Source: Monodelphis domestica
Lineage: Eukaryota > Chordata > Mammalia > Didelphimorphia > Didelphidae
Assembly (NCBI RefSeq): GCF_027887165.1
Contig: NC_077228.1
Span: forward strand, 181,048,697-181,112,696
Direction: 5' to 3'
Length of the DNA stretch: 64,000 nucleotides
A model generated the notes under the pieces. That model did no database searches and was not told the DNA's origin. It saw nothing but the letters and a program-made list of their open reading frames with translations. Positions within the stretch are counted from its first letter, which is position 1. Each line of letters begins with the position of its first letter. The translations under genes were made by a program, and so were the position numbers. This document shows, piece after piece, positions 11,443 through 24,430 of this stretch.

Positions 11443-13789
11443 GTAAGGATCATTTCTTAAAAGTTTTTGACACTTCTTATAATCAACAACTCAGGAGTAA
11501 AATTGTCAAGAAGTGAAATGAATGAGTAAATGAGCTTCTTTCTGGGTCTTCAACTTCCTATTCAGGATTTCATAGTACCCATGACACTGGCATTATTCAT
11601 GATTATTTTTTAACAGTCTATGTTTTTATTGATTGTCTCTGAAAGGTAGGTTGGAATTATTTTCTCCATTCTGTAGGTGTTTTATAATTTGAAAAATCAA
11701 GGGATCAGAAAAAAAGACAACTCAAGAAAGTCTAAGGAAATTATGATTATATAGTACAGGGAAAGACCAGGCTAAAAGAGTAACTTAATTACTATCTTCA
11801 GATAACAATGTTATTGCAGGGAGTAGTTGTTTTCTAGTCTTGAATGATAGTACAGGAGGAAATGGCTTTAAAATTACAGCATGAGAGAGTTTACTGGACT
11901 TTAAGGAAAATATTCTGATTACATTAAAAGGGTTAATATGAAATGTGACTATAATGTAATGAGATTGACAAATGAGTGTTCATATCAGGGACACTGCCAG
12001 GTTTCAACATATTAGTTTCAAGGTTGGCTAACTTTATACTGACCGTTGTGAATTAGAATAGATGTAGGCATAAAATTACTCAGAGCAAAGAATGTGAATT
12101 TTTTTCAAGAAATTAACTCTTTATATAAAGCATGACATTAAAAGAAGCCTGGAAATGACACAAAAAGTTTAAAAATACAGGGAGAATATTTCTTTTGCAT
12201 GAAGTAATTATCTACCCTTACTACTGACAAAAATGGTGAAAAGGACAAAGATTCTGTTCATTCGGATAGACAGTTAACTGAGAATGATGGCTGTAGAGTT
12301 AAACTTGGATGAAGAGACAGACTTATTTTGAAAGAAAATTTGAACATGATGCAAATTTTTATAATGATATGCCACATTTTAAGTGATGAGCAGAAATAGC
12401 AAAGACTTTAAATATTTTGTCTAGGTTTATTTAAAAAAACAAAAAAGATGCTTTGAGGAAAATAATATCCAGTAATAAAAGCATTTTATGTTTGGAATTA
12501 TGAAGGATTTTAGAGATTATGTATAAGGCAAAAGGAGTAGACTGTGATTCAGTGTTTCATTTCTTTGTTTTTGTTTACATTGTAGTTTCTGTGAAATAGC
12601 TTATGAGCAAAAACTACAGTGTTCATCTCGATAATAATACTTTATTTAGCTCTTAATGACTTTTAGCAGTTTAAAAATAATTAATTTGCTTTTAAAGGAT
12701 TAAAGAATGAAGGTTGACTACCTTTAATATACATATTTAAGGATCATGATACAGGCTCTGACGGTAATTCCAGCATGGTTTTAAACAATGGCAACATCAT
12801 TGGAATAAATATGTAACCTCTCAAGTTGACTATGGTAAAAGATATAGCATGAATTTCATTGTATATAGTATGTTGTGTTTTTTAAATCTCATTACTTTAT
12901 AACCATACTTCATAAGTCATTTTAGTAAGAAACTAAAATTTAATCTAAAAACTAAAAATTTAGGAAGAAGATAGACATTTCTAATTTCAGCTCAGCCTAG
13001 AAGCAGAGTAATGAATGGGTTAGGTGATCTCATAAGGTCTCTTCAAATCTTTGGATTCCATTTTAGAGTTCTCAGGTGAGCCTTGAAGGTCATGTAGTTG
13101 GAATGATGAAGTATACGTGTCCAAACTATCCTAAAGGCTATCCTATAGTGTTTATGTAGTGTGCCTTAAAAGCCTCAAAATTAAAGGAACATAGAATTTA
13201 AAACATTGTTTTTTACTATTATAAATGTTCATGGGAGGAATAATTAGCAAATTTATTAATTAGCCTGACTTTTAAACATCTCATTGTCTTTAAATTGCTT
13301 GTGCCTTCATCAAAGCCATTGGCAGATAAAACTCTTGATTAGCTTTGAGTTCCTCGTATGAAGCAAAAGATTTATTAAATTCTAATATACTTATAAAGTC
13401 TAAACTTGGTTTCATTTATTAGTGACAAGGGAGCAACGGGTCTTAAGTAGCTTTTAGAATTGAAGCATAGGCAGAAATGGAATTCATTAATTTGCTAATT
13501 GTTCTTCCCTTGCCAAAGTCTAGCCCAACAGCTGATCTACACAAGCATAGCTATATGAAGGTTTTGTGGTTTTAAGAGTTTTTTATTAATAACCAGGTTC
13601 AGTGCAAGATTTGGAAACTTCCCATTCTTTTGGGGGGGGGGGCTTTAAGAGGACTTCTCAACTGATTTTTTTTCCAGTCTAATTATCTCATCTTTACTGA
13701 TTTTTGCCTTTAAAAAAACACATTCAAAAATCTACAGCATTTTTAAAAAAGCAGTCATTGAATTGACTACTGAAAGGTAAGATGAGCAC
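11443..13789. other. Last HSF5 intron, first part, nothing recognised
   Basis: 2.3 kb of AT-rich intron with no repeat that I can name. A G-run lies at 13632-13642. Confidence 0.55.
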
Positions 13790-13797
13790 TGGGGGTT

Positions 13798-13925
13798 CCC
13801 TCTGAGGTGATTAGATTTCATTTAATGATTATTTATTGAGCATCTACTATTTATTTAACCCAGTAGAACTAAGCAAAGTAGGAATACAGATAGAAACAGT
13901 AACCATGCCTGGATTCCCTTATCCA
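13798..13925 (-). repeat. L2 3'-end relic, antisense
   Basis: 'attatttattgagcatctac' and the following 'tagaactaagcaaagtaggaat' decay pattern match the complement of the L2 terminus. Strongly diverged. Confidence 0.5.
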
Positions 13926-15057
13926 CTGAATAAGAGAGATACAAGCTCTTCAGATACCTCCCTCTGCTGCTTATTGCTGTGTTCTGAACCTGAAAACTGA
14001 GTATATCAATACATTCCCAACTCTGTTGTGGTCTCTTTATAGCCATATAGGAAAAAGAAACTGTCTTAGTCAAAGATGGTATTATCATCATTCTTTCAGC
14101 ACTGTACCCAGAGATCAATATAGAAGGATAGATGTGACAGAAAAAACTCTCCTTCTGCCAGCCCTAGCTGAAAATCTAATTGTATTAATGCTTGTTAACA
14201 GCTAGTTTGAATACTTCATATCAATACTTATGCCTTTCTGGTCATTGGAATTGAGCCAACCTAGATCTTTGAAGGAAAAATTACTGTCTGAATTTGTAAA
14301 AGACCAGCATAAAAATATCTGCAGTGGCTAGGAGTATATTGTAAATATATACTTTAAATTCCATCTAATCTAGTTCAAGTACTATAATTACCTAGGATAA
14401 ATATTTTTATCTCTTTTTTTGTCCATTACAAAATTCGGCTCTTTAACTCAGTATAGTGTTAGTTAAATGTGGTAGGTATGCAAACTATTTCAAGTTCAAA
14501 ACCCCAGCTTTTTTGTTTCAGATTCGTACCTAATCTTACTCTCAGTGCTTCTAGCTATGTACATAGTGCTTGGAGTGCTTAGAGTTGTTGGATCTGAGTG
14601 AAGAGAGTAACATTATGACATCTTATTATTATGAGTCTTATCCATACAGCACATCTGAAACCAGTATTTCCTTAGCATCTTAAACATTCTGACTCCTGTC
14701 ACAGTACCCAATCTTTCTTTGGAGCCTGGCTGGGGCAATTTTCTTCTGAGTAAGAGTGTAATATAACTTTAGAATAGAAGCTTTTTAGGAAGCTTTTTTT
14801 TTTTCTGAATTACTTGAGGGAAGATGGTGTTATTGTAATGGCAGTTTATTCACTTAGTGTGAGTAGTAGTATGCTTATATTTGACCCTGTGCTATTTTAG
14901 GTGAGTTTTAAAGGTTACTGTTTGACTATATCCTTTCCTATTCTCATTATACTCTATTTTCCTGACTTGGAGGGGAAAAGATGTACCAGAAGATTTAAGT
15001 CCCAGCACTCCAAATTGGACAGTTTTCTTTAATAAGGTACAAATTGTGGATCCCTTT
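13926..15057. other. HSF5 intron, nothing recognised
   Basis: AT-rich intron. The short open frame on the minus strand at 13855-14118 has no family resemblance and is not called a gene. Confidence 0.5.
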
Positions 15058-15300
15058 GGTGAAGCAAATTGGGTTAGTGGCTAGTAAACTAGAAGTTGGG
15101 AAACATGGGTTCAAATCCCAGTTCTGTCACTCATTTGCTGTGATACTTTGGTCATGTCTATTAACTTTTCTGTGTCTCTGTTTGGCTATACTTAATGCTG
15201 AGATAATAGTTCCCTAAATTTGCCCTACTTTGCATCGATGTTGTTAATATGTCTTTAAAGACCTTTTTGGAAGAAAAATACTTTACGAATATATTGTTAC
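15058..15300 (+). repeat. MIR-type SINE relic
   Basis: 'catgggttcaaatcccagtt' resembles a MIR B-box region, followed by 'ctgtcactcatttgctgtg' and a decayed CORE and tail. Confidence 0.65.
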
Positions 15301-16769
15301 CATCCAGAATCACAGCCATTTAAGAGTAGAAACACAACCAAAATTTGACTTTTGATTTCAGTACTGGGAGAAACACAGATATAGCCATAATAACACATAC
15401 ATATATTTGACCTAAATAATACTATGTTTACAGTACCAAGAAAATAAAAAGTCAGGTCACAAAGTTGGGGATACCAGTTTGAATTCAGTGCATGTTTATG
15501 TGTGTGTATATATGTTTATGTGTATATGCATATACATTATATATCTTTATGTTTTAGAGTGTATTATTGTTAGCAATAGTATTATGAATAATAAATGGAT
15601 TGTAGATAGAACAGCAGCTCTGTTCTTTTCAGATATACGGCAAGTCTTTTGTTGACCCTTAGTAAATAGTGAATACTTTCCTAAAGTGATTGCTCTGGTC
15701 AGATTCGCACTTAACAGTTTGCTGCCATAGAAGGACCCAGGAGCAAGAGTTGAAAGGTTATTGGCCTCAAGGGGGCAGCAATACTTTAGTACCTCTTCCT
15801 CTGAGTGGGTGAGGCTGGCGGGTGCCATCCTCTTTCACCTCAGTTCCTTCTTGTGCTGGATGGGAGGAACTGGTTCTTCTCAGTGATTTCATCTGAATAA
15901 AAATTCAACATTTCTTTTCTCAGTTTGCATTTCTTTTTTCCTTTGACCCATAGTCCTTGTTCTGTAAAGTCTTTCTCCCCCAACTATTTGTCATTGAAAA
16001 TGCTTTTCTTTTTGAATATGGAAGGGGCATTGAAGGAATTAATTTTTTTTATTCTTTTGGGGGAAAGTGTTATAGAGCAGTTTTGTAATAATTGTCTTAT
16101 TTCTATTGCATTAAAATGATATCATTAAAATGTGTGTGGAATTAGAATATTTCTCCTTTCTATGTTTTGTAAAATATTCATTTTTATAATTCTTTTTTTC
16201 CTATAGTAATTGTTTATGGCTGATTTTCTTATGAGATCTTTTATCATTATTTGCTATGTTGAATAAAATGTAATCTTCTTAAAGCTGTCTCTTCTGTTTA
16301 GGCTATTTAGTCTGTGGGAGTCAGGGCCAGCATTTTCAGTGGTAGGTATTTTTTCCTTCCTCATCTTTGCTGTTTGTTCCTATTATTTCTCTTTAGTAGG
16401 AAAAGGTAATTGTGTTTATAGTATTGCATGTGTGTATTTGTGTTTATAGAATTAAGACTTTTTATGGAGGTACCTAGGCTTTATTTCACTTGATCATGCC
16501 ACTTTAGTAGACTTGTAGAAAGCCTGTAGGCTTTGATCTTCACAACTCTGATCATCTGTGGCCATAACAAAACTTTGGAATGAATAGATGTTCAGAGAGT
16601 GAAGAAAACTCAAATTAGAGCGCCATTCAGATTATTCTAGTAGGTAACCACACATTTATACCTTTTTAGACACTGTGGCCCTGAGGTTTATTGTTGAGAA
16701 GAATGAAGTATAATCTTCCTAAAACTGTGACCAAAACATCGTCAGTCATTGGTGAGAAGCTCAAATCAT
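15301..16769. other. HSF5 intron, short TG/TA-rich patch only
   Basis: Contains an imperfect (TG/TA)n patch near 15495-15545. The splice-like bases around 16300-16340 are not supported as an exon. Confidence 0.5.
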
Positions 16770-16789
16770 TCAGAAGATTTCAGCTATCA

Positions 16790-16890
16790 TTATAACAATG
16801 TTTCTATTTGTAAGTAAAATGAAGGCTTGAACTAGATGATCTCCATGATACCTTTCAACTTTGACATTCTGTAATTCTATGATTCTAATG
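16790..16890 (+). repeat. THER1-type SINE 3' fragment
   Basis: 'gaactagatgatctccatga' followed by 'cctttcaactttgacattct' and 'attctatgattct' is the typical THER1/MIR-family tail. Confidence 0.65.
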
Positions 16891-17039
16891 TCAATACCAT
16901 TGGTATTACTTAATATTCTAATGTTCTGTTCAGTATTAGTATATTATTTCATTCTAAAACTTAACAGAACTTTTTAATAATTAAAGTGCTTTGAATATTT
17001 GCTTCTTCTCCATTCATTATGGTATCTTGTTTTAATCTC

Positions 17040-17215
17040 CCATGGAATCACAGCAACTTAGAACTGGAAGAAACCTCAGAGATCACTTGGTTCAACCCCT
17101 TCATTTTACAAATGCAAAAATTCCAAAGTCTGGAAAGTGGCTTTTTCCAAATCATACAGTCCTTCTGATTCCAAGTCCAGTGCTTTTTTCTATCTCACTG
17201 TGCTGCTTTCCTAAA
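17040..17215 (-). repeat. THER1-type SINE, antisense
   Basis: Complement of THER1: 'ttagaactggaagaaacctc', 'ttcaaccccttcattttac', 'ccagtgcttttttctatctc'. Nearly full length but diverged. Confidence 0.7.
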
Positions 17216-17279
17216 GTGTCTTCTTGAGCCCCGTCCTTTTTTTAGCTAAGGTACTTCAAGTTGGTTAGGCATTTTACAA

Positions 17280-17525
17280 GATCTAAAAGCCAATAGATAT
17301 TTATTAAGTGCCTACTCTATGCTAGGTCCCTTGAGATGTGTCTTGTGAGAAAAAAAATGCTGCTAATAGTCAGGTATCAGTATGTATTATACCTAGAGAA
17401 GCATTGGAGTATACATTATATCTCCAATTTAGTTCAGAATTTATTGAAAACCTACTACGTACATGATACCATGCTATAAGATATATAAGAGATACATATA
17501 AAAATTATTTCTGCCCTCATGTCTT
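17280..17525 (-). repeat. Two L2 3'-end relics, antisense
   Basis: 'atagatatttattaagtgcc' (near 17295) and 'gaatttattgaaaacctact' (near 17436) each begin a decayed complement of the L2 terminus. Confidence 0.55.
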
Positions 17526-19984
17526 GACAATTGTCCAGGGTAATAAAACATGAAATGCATCCAGAAAACCCAGAAGATGACACTTTAGGTACCACATTTT
17601 TCCTTTTATTTCTATTAACATGTTTCACCAACCTGGAATGTGCTCAGCTATGCAATTTATGACCTGAGTGGAAACTGTGCAGCTTCGTGTAACATTGGAG
17701 TATTTAGTTTCATTGACAAAGAAAATTGAATGTTAAAGGCAAAACCCAATTTACTTTTTAAAGAAAGGAATCTCCATTTTGTGGCCCTTGGATTATGGAT
17801 GAAATTTCATTAAGCTAATGGTCAGAACATTCAAAAATGTAGAAGGATGTTACCAGTACTTCCATACAAGACCTTTCATCTTTCTAACCAACATTAAGTT
17901 ACTATGTTACTTAAATTCTTCTCTTTTGTGATGAACATGCTTATTTTCCTTTTGCGTGTACCTGAGAATATTCACTTGCTGTAGCACCAGCTAGACTATC
18001 TTATTATATGTTTATAGGTGTCCTTGTGTTCTCAAACTTCTGGATTGACAGTTTCACTAACAAAGGGACCTAATTGTAATAAAATTATCATTTATGGATT
18101 ACATTCTAGCTGCTTTCTTTTTAATGGGAGCTATATGCCAAGTGCCAAAGGGTCACTTCAAGCCCCATTCATTAGAGCTAGCAGTGCTCATTGCTGTAAA
18201 TTTCTGATTCACTTCTTTCCATGAACTCTGCAGTTGTGTGCATGATCTTTCCCTTTAAGCATTACTTCTCTGACTCTGCCTTCAAAGCAGTATTATAGAT
18301 GGTCCTTTTCTTGCTCCCAGAACTTCTTTTAGGGCAGAAAGTGGCCCAGTGACCTTTTCTTTTAAATTTCTTTAGTGTATTACATCAAAGTATTGTTAAT
18401 CCTTCTCTCTTTGACAAGGAACTGAGGTAGTTAGAGAATGACCATTGGCTCTTACAGATGTTTCAAGAAGAGCAACATTTGACTTTGTTTCTTAACTAGG
18501 TAGTCCTTGGGTCCTTCCTCCCAGTTTCCTACTTCTCAGGAGTATGGTGAAGATTATTTAGACATATCTGTTATGCACTTTGAGCTACTTGAAGAAAGAT
18601 GTTATGTGAATACAAGATATCGTTGTTACCATTATTATTATTGTTATTATTCAGGATGTATTGAAGTCACCCGTAAGTGGTAAATTGATGACTCGTTCCC
18701 CTTCTGCAAGATGCTGTTGTGGGTAAGTAGCTTGTTCTCTAAGGGTAGCTAAGATCGAACCTGACAAGATGAATGATCATCAGACCATAGGGACCTGCTT
18801 TATGCTAAATGTGACAAAGATAAGGTGCTATTTCATATGCACCCTAGAGTCCAGCCAAAAGTGGTAGCAAAATTCCACTTTAATGAATCAATTTGCTTGC
18901 CAGCATGTTTCCTGGGAACACATGACCATTCTAATGAGACTGTACTTCACAAACTCATTATCAAAAAATCCCTTTGTTTCAGTCGGCCATGAATTATAAA
19001 GACCTTACATAGTCTTTCTTAGTAGACTTCAGTCTGTTAGGACAAGTTGTGAACCAAAGAATATTTCTACAACTTGATCCATGTAGTAAACTGCTAGGAC
19101 AAAATCTGGGTGGGGCAAGAGCGTGCTGTTGGTCATAGGGCCCGATCTCTGCTCAGTTTCTGTTCATGCTTTTCAGTTAGATAGATTATTCCAAATGTGC
19201 CACTCCTATAAAATGGCCATTATTTGGCTTTATGTTATGAAACTAGTTCCTGGGCCAAGAGCTCTCTGCTGTCTGCTCAGTGCCCCTTAATGCCTGGCTC
19301 TATGGTCATTCTGCTTTACTTTGCTCCAGTCTCCATGCGTCATCCTTTCTCAATTGCCTCTGCAAAAGATCCACTTTCTCTTTTAAAGACAAAGTAAATT
19401 AGCCTTCCCTATAGCTCTTTAATGTCCACAAGTTGGGGATCTTCTGGAGGCAGTTGTCTTTGGAGAAGTAGTAGTTACTTATTTGTAACTTTTTTTTTTC
19501 TCTGAAGGTATTACTCTTTCATATTCCCACACCCCACCCTTTTCCTTTTCTAGCATCAAGGAAGTAAGATTTCATTTGTGGGTGCCTATTCCACCCTGAC
19601 CCCTATGTTGCTTTCTGTTACCAGTTCTCACTCATAAGAAGGTAGCTGAGGTGAAAGAGGCTTGTCCACATCATCAAAAGGAGAGGTATTTTAAACTCTG
19701 ATGGTCCCTTTCGGCCAACAGGTTGCTTAGTAGTGTTTATGTCCTCCAGGGCTGTAGGGTCTCCCCATTATTGAGAATCTGATGGAGCAATATAATTTTT
19801 GGAGAGCCAATATTACAGGTAAGACATTTCATTTTGTTTCTGTACATCCCCACCCTCCCCATAGAAGTACAGATGCAGAAAATCTCATCCTTCTTGCCTT
19901 AAGAATATTCTGTACAGAACTGAGACTTGGGCTCTGTGCTATCTGAGTGGCAGAAAGTGAGTAATCATTCTTCTCTTTTTTTAG
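17526..19984. other. Last HSF5 intron, 3' part, nearly repeat-free
   Basis: Only a MIR-like tail with an (ATT)n patch near 18540-18655 is recognisable. The stretch ends in a pyrimidine tract and acceptor 'cttctcttttttttag' before the terminal exon. Confidence 0.5.
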
Positions 19985-20055
19985 ATCTCCATCTGCTGGT
20001 GGATGTGGCTTGCAAGCAGGAGCACTTTCCAAAGGAGGAAGAATTAAAAGAGTGA
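19985..20055 (+). CDS. HSF5: HSF5 terminal coding exon (71 bp)
   Basis: Two bases complete the split Asp codon, then LHLLVDVACKQEHFPKEEEL-KE and TGA at 20053-20055. This matches the remembered human HSF5 C-terminus, with a His where I recall Arg. It encodes only 22 residues and lies 8.5 kb from the previous exon, so automated annotation could miss it. The acidic, Lys/Glu-rich tail has no known domain. The strong pyrimidine-tract acceptor and exact phase match make it convincing. Confidence 0.93.
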
Positions 20056-21814
20056 GGAATGGATGACAAATGTGACATTGTGCACTAGCTGTTGGCTGGT
20101 TTCCTGGAGTCAGGCTGGCCTTGCACATGACACACAGTTGGGATTTTTTTCAGTTGTGTTAAGAAAAAAATTTTTTTGTTCATTGTGAATTTTATTGGGA
20201 ATTGGTCACTTTGGTATTTACTACATCTGTTCAGTTCAAATTCTTTACCTTGACAAGCTATAAAACATCTAGTGGTCAAATTATTTAGCTACCCAGATCC
20301 CTTACAAATGGAAAGCCCTGGCTGTCTGTTACAATCAGGAAGCCTCTAAAAACTGCTACAACCATGGTACTGGAGAACAATTTTTTTTTTTTGGTGCTGA
20401 TTTGTTATCTTGCTACTCCAGTTTGCTGTGAACTGTAGTCAGCACAACTCCACTGAGGAGTTCAGTCTATCTGTTTCAAGTCACAGTGTGGCCTTTTAAA
20501 AGAGGATTGTGTGAGAAACAAAGGCATGTAAGGTCACGAGATCACAGGTCTGAAATGGGTCAGGGATTCCAGGGAAGCAGCTCTGGGAAAGAGCTAATTT
20601 TCTAAGTGATTAACCAGGAAATGCTCTTACTTCCTAACCCAGAATTCTGTTTCAACAGCAAGGCGTCCGGACCTAGGACCATCCATCACACTTAACAGCC
20701 GCTGATTTCTTTATATTAATGGAAGCATTCTTCCATTTTCATATTTTCCTTTGATTTTAATGATATATTATCATAAATGGTAAGAAAATGGTTCCTGTAA
20801 TATACTGCATATTTAGATGTCTTCTAAAGAAAAGTATTTAACTTGTTTAATATATTGTATTTATAAATGCTAGTAGATTTAAGGGTTTAATGACTATATA
20901 TTTGTATTAATATTGAAAGATAGAAGGATAAAGGATGCATGTATATTTCTATTCTGATGGGAGATTGTACAGTGTGTGAGCAATGCAGCATTAATATGTA
21001 ACACAGTACTTTGCTTATTCAGATATATGTGTGTATATATATATATATAAAAATATGTAGAGTAAATCTTAATCTTTATCTGTAGAAAATACAGTACCCA
21101 AAATTTGAGTCATTGGGGAGAACTGGTTGACAGTTATTTAGCATAAACTATGCCTCCTATATTTTTTTTCCATCTTCTGAGAGAGTTCTGGGTGGTGGGA
21201 CAGACTATATAAGATCTTTGTTTTAGTCCTCTTCAGGTTTTTTAACTTGAGCAGTTAGATTGTGGGGCTAGTTTTGAGGTTTTTCTCCCTAGGGGATGTA
21301 TTCTTGGCAGCTCATTCTCTGTGGTTAACTCCCCTCCCATAAAACAAAACCAAAAAAACACCATCTCATGACTGCTGGAAGCTTTCAGATTTCAAACCTT
21401 TAAAATAGGCTAGACCTACCTTCTTGAATTATGCTTCAGTTTGCCTAGTGAGTACCTGAAAACATAAAACTCATTAAAAACAAAAGGCACATAATGATAT
21501 GGCAGGTGTATTCTGCCAGCTATGTGGGTGTCCTGAACTAATTTCTGAGATCCCATTGTTTACAAGGGTTGATTACAAACCTTGGAACTGTTATGGAAAC
21601 CAAGCTTTCTGGAAAAGGATCAACTCTACAGTGACTTCAGCCAGTCCAGCTGTGAAAGTAGGTCCTTAAGGGTGAATTACCCATCTAATAGGGCTAGTAG
21701 GTGTCCATGTGATGGGCATTTGCCTTTGTTGGCAAAGCTCAAAGAAAAATGAGTTGTTGAGGGCCCCATCCAGTTTGCCTTTGGCAGACTATGTAAAGAG
21801 AGACCCCACTGGCA

Positions 21815-21820
21815 AATAAA
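21815..21820 (+). promoter_or_regulatory. Candidate polyadenylation signal, HSF5
   Basis: AATAAA followed within 30 bases by T-rich sequence. Confidence 0.35.
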
Positions 21821-22255
21821 GGAACTTTGCTTTTCCTTTGGTATGTTGCAAAGCTGACATTACTGTACAGGTGATGCTCCTTCCCTTAATCTTGCTTTCT
21901 CAGATCTGTACATTGAAAGAGGTGATATCTTTTTGGAAACATGAGCCAAGCAGGAGCCTTGGCATATATTTAGATTTGGTGGTTTTAAAAGGCTTAATTA
22001 AGGAAATGCCATTATCAGCTTTCCGAATTTTTTATATATGAATACAGCAAAGGCCAAGGAGCTGGATCTCCTGCCATACTCACATGCATGGTACTTATCA
22101 GCTAAAGTTATCCTTATTGACTTGGGGAAAATGGCAAAAGATAAAATAGTCTCTGCATGAATTAGCCAGTAGTGCATGACACATGCTAACAAGGCTCCTG
22201 ACTTGCACCTCAGTATTTCAGCACCTTAAGCACTGATGTATTTCAATCAGTCAAC

Positions 22256-22261
22256 AATAAA
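22256..22261 (+). promoter_or_regulatory. Candidate polyadenylation signal, HSF5
   Basis: AATAAA followed directly by GTGAGTGTT, a GT-rich downstream element type. Confidence 0.4.
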
Positions 22262-22280
22262 GTGAGTGTTCCAACTAGAC

Positions 22281-23190
22281 ACAATGTCTTTTTGTTTTCT
22301 TATCATGGTGATGTATACTTTGATTTTTCCATATAAAACTATCATGATGTACATAATCATAATAGGAAAGTCAGAAGGGAATGTATTTTTAAGAGCAAAT
22401 TTCTTTTAAAAATTGACATATAAAGGTATTTTTTTCTCATTTGTATAAGTACTTAATGCTTACTTTGACTTCCATGTCATAGTACTATAGTATAGTGTCA
22501 CTAGCTCCTGAAGGGTGTTCTAAGAGTTTAGCTGAATTTGTAGAGCTAGCCAACTCACTTTGATAATTCTGATTGTTACCCTCTATTTTTATGCTGACTT
22601 CAGTATAGCATACTGATTTGATCATTTTTATATACATGCCTCTGATTTAGGCTTGTGCATCTTTATGAGAGGGTACCCTTTATTCACTCTAAAATAGTAT
22701 TTGGTGGCCTCCCTGTCAAATGTCCTAAATTTTGGAGTTTCTGCTAGAGGTTAGGGATTTCTTCCTTGGGCAAAAGTGTGTGTTAAAGTATAGGTCTTGA
22801 TCTCTTTTTCATTTCTTTGTATGTTTCAGTATAGACAAGGATGGAATCTGTTAGTAGTTAGTCTTTTATTTAGCCTCTCTGAAGATACCTCATTTTTGGA
22901 ACATATGCATGAGAGATGTGATTCATATTTTGTTTTTCTTGCAGTTGCTCTATCATAGAACATAGACAAAATAAAATAGGCAGCTCTTAAGAGATATAAA
23001 AATTCTCCTGGCAAATGATCTGCTCTGTCCTTTAGAAGTGAATCATTGAAAAAATACTGCATACCATAACTTCAAAGGCTAGATGAGAAAAAAATAGCAT
23101 GCTAAAGTAAAAAAAAAAATTTATGAAAATTCTCCTGTTCTTGGTACTCCTGTTCTAAAACACTGAAACCATTCTTAGGAAGGTTATAGA
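22281..23190. other. Intergenic, nothing recognised
   Basis: AT-rich sequence between the probable HSF5 3' end and the first intergenic repeats. Confidence 0.5.
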
Positions 23191-23258
23191 GAAACAAATG
23201 TCTAACAAACATTAAGAACCTTCCTTGGATCAGGTACTGTATTGGGTGCTAGGGAATT
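23191..23258 (-). repeat. L2 3'-end relic, antisense
   Basis: 'aatgtctaacaaacattaag' followed by 'caggtactgtattgggtgct' resembles the complement of the L2 end. It adjoins the MAR1 copy. Confidence 0.5.
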
Positions 23259-23260
23259 TA

Positions 23261-23467
23261 GTTGTATCTAACTCTTCTCGATCCCATAGGGGTTTTCTTG
23301 GCAAATATACTGGAGTGGTTTGCCATTTCCTTCTCCAGTAGATTAAGGAAGGAAACAAAGGGTAAATAACTTGCTCAGGGTCAAATAGTTAGTTAGTTTC
23401 TGAGGTCAGATCTGAACTCAGGTATTCCTAACTCTAGGCCCAGCACTCTATCCACTGAGCCACCTGT
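23261..23467 (-). mobile_element. MAR1-type CORE-SINE
   Basis: 'tatctaactcttctcgatcc', 'ggggttttcttggcaaatat', 'ggagtggtttgccatttcct' and the head complement 'cactctatccactgagccac' identify MAR1 in antisense. Confidence 0.85.
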
Positions 23468-23615
23468 TTCCATTTTACAAATGAAGAAACTGAGGCAGAT
23501 AACAAATAAGTGATCTTCCCAGGGTCAGCCAGCTATTGAATGTCTGAGGATAGATTTGAACTCAGGGCTTCTAATTTTAAGCCCAACACTATTCACCTTG
23601 CCAACTAACTACTCT
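23468..23615 (-). repeat. MIR/THER1-type relic, antisense
   Basis: 'attttacaaatgaagaaact' and 'agccagctattgaatgtctg' are complement MIR-core motifs. Confidence 0.6.
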
Positions 23616-24430
23616 TAAAAGTCATCAATAATATTTGGAATGAAAAATGGTTAACTACACCCCAAAAATTCATTATGACCTCTTGACAAACCTTACAAAC
23701 AGAATCCTAGCAACACTGATTACTAAGTAGGTACAATATGTTTTCTATTACTGCTAATGACAAGCTTATAAGATAGGCCATAGTTTTACAAGTGAAAGAA
23801 TGTTTAGAGAGCTATAATGATTAGTTGGACATTTTATTCCTTATTGTTCACACTCTTCTTACTGAACATGTCTTATCCCTTTTCTTGGATTCATCACATC
23901 ACAACTCACAGGCTCTACTTGAGACCTTACATTGAGGTCATAGGTCTGACCTGTAGTATTATTCACCTCCCAAGGATGTCAGAAGAGAGTAACAGTTGAA
24001 TTCCAGACCTCTGACATCAACCTGACCTGAAAGCTCCTTGCAGGAGCAGTTAAGAAAAGAGTTACTGAATCTAAATTAGCTAGACCTGAAGAAAATCTGT
24101 GCATGAAATGGACAGAGCCCTTCCCAGGGTTGTAGACATAAAGCTGCAATAAATCAGTAAATCCTACATCAGGGAGTCACTTTAAATTTGGCTTTAGGTC
24201 ATTTGTAGACACTTCAACATGGAAAGAGGCAACGTCCCTTTGAGCTCAAATTTGTAAAACCTCATTATATTCTCTGGTTTTGCATTTTATTTTCTTTGCA
24301 TTTCCTCATACCACCAACTTTGCTGTTAGACACTGATGTTGCTTTGATGTTTCTCTGAGTAACCTTGATTTACATGAAGTAGTTTGTTTAAATGAAGATC
24401 TCTTTGTACTTAGTGCAATTTGTCAGTGGC
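23616..24430. other. Intergenic, upstream of RNF43
   Basis: No repeat or exon recognised. It may hold RNF43 promoter elements, but I cannot point to a specific site. Confidence 0.4.

Larger units (their letters stand above)
20056..22280 (+). other. HSF5: Probable HSF5 3' UTR
   Basis: The span following the stop contains no interspersed repeats. Two AATAAA signals are candidates for its end: 21815-21820 and 22256-22261, the latter followed by GT-rich sequence. A (TA)n patch lies at about 21023-21049. The actual cleavage site is not determined. Confidence 0.5.

Noticed and set aside
11443-11516. Continuation of the HSF5 frame past the 11442 donor
   Set aside because: The strong GTAAGG donor and exact phase match with the 19985 exon show it is intron.
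16300-16345. Acceptor-like and donor-like bases resembling a 40-bp exon
   Set aside because: HSF5 exons on either side join in phase without it, and the peptide has no counterpart.
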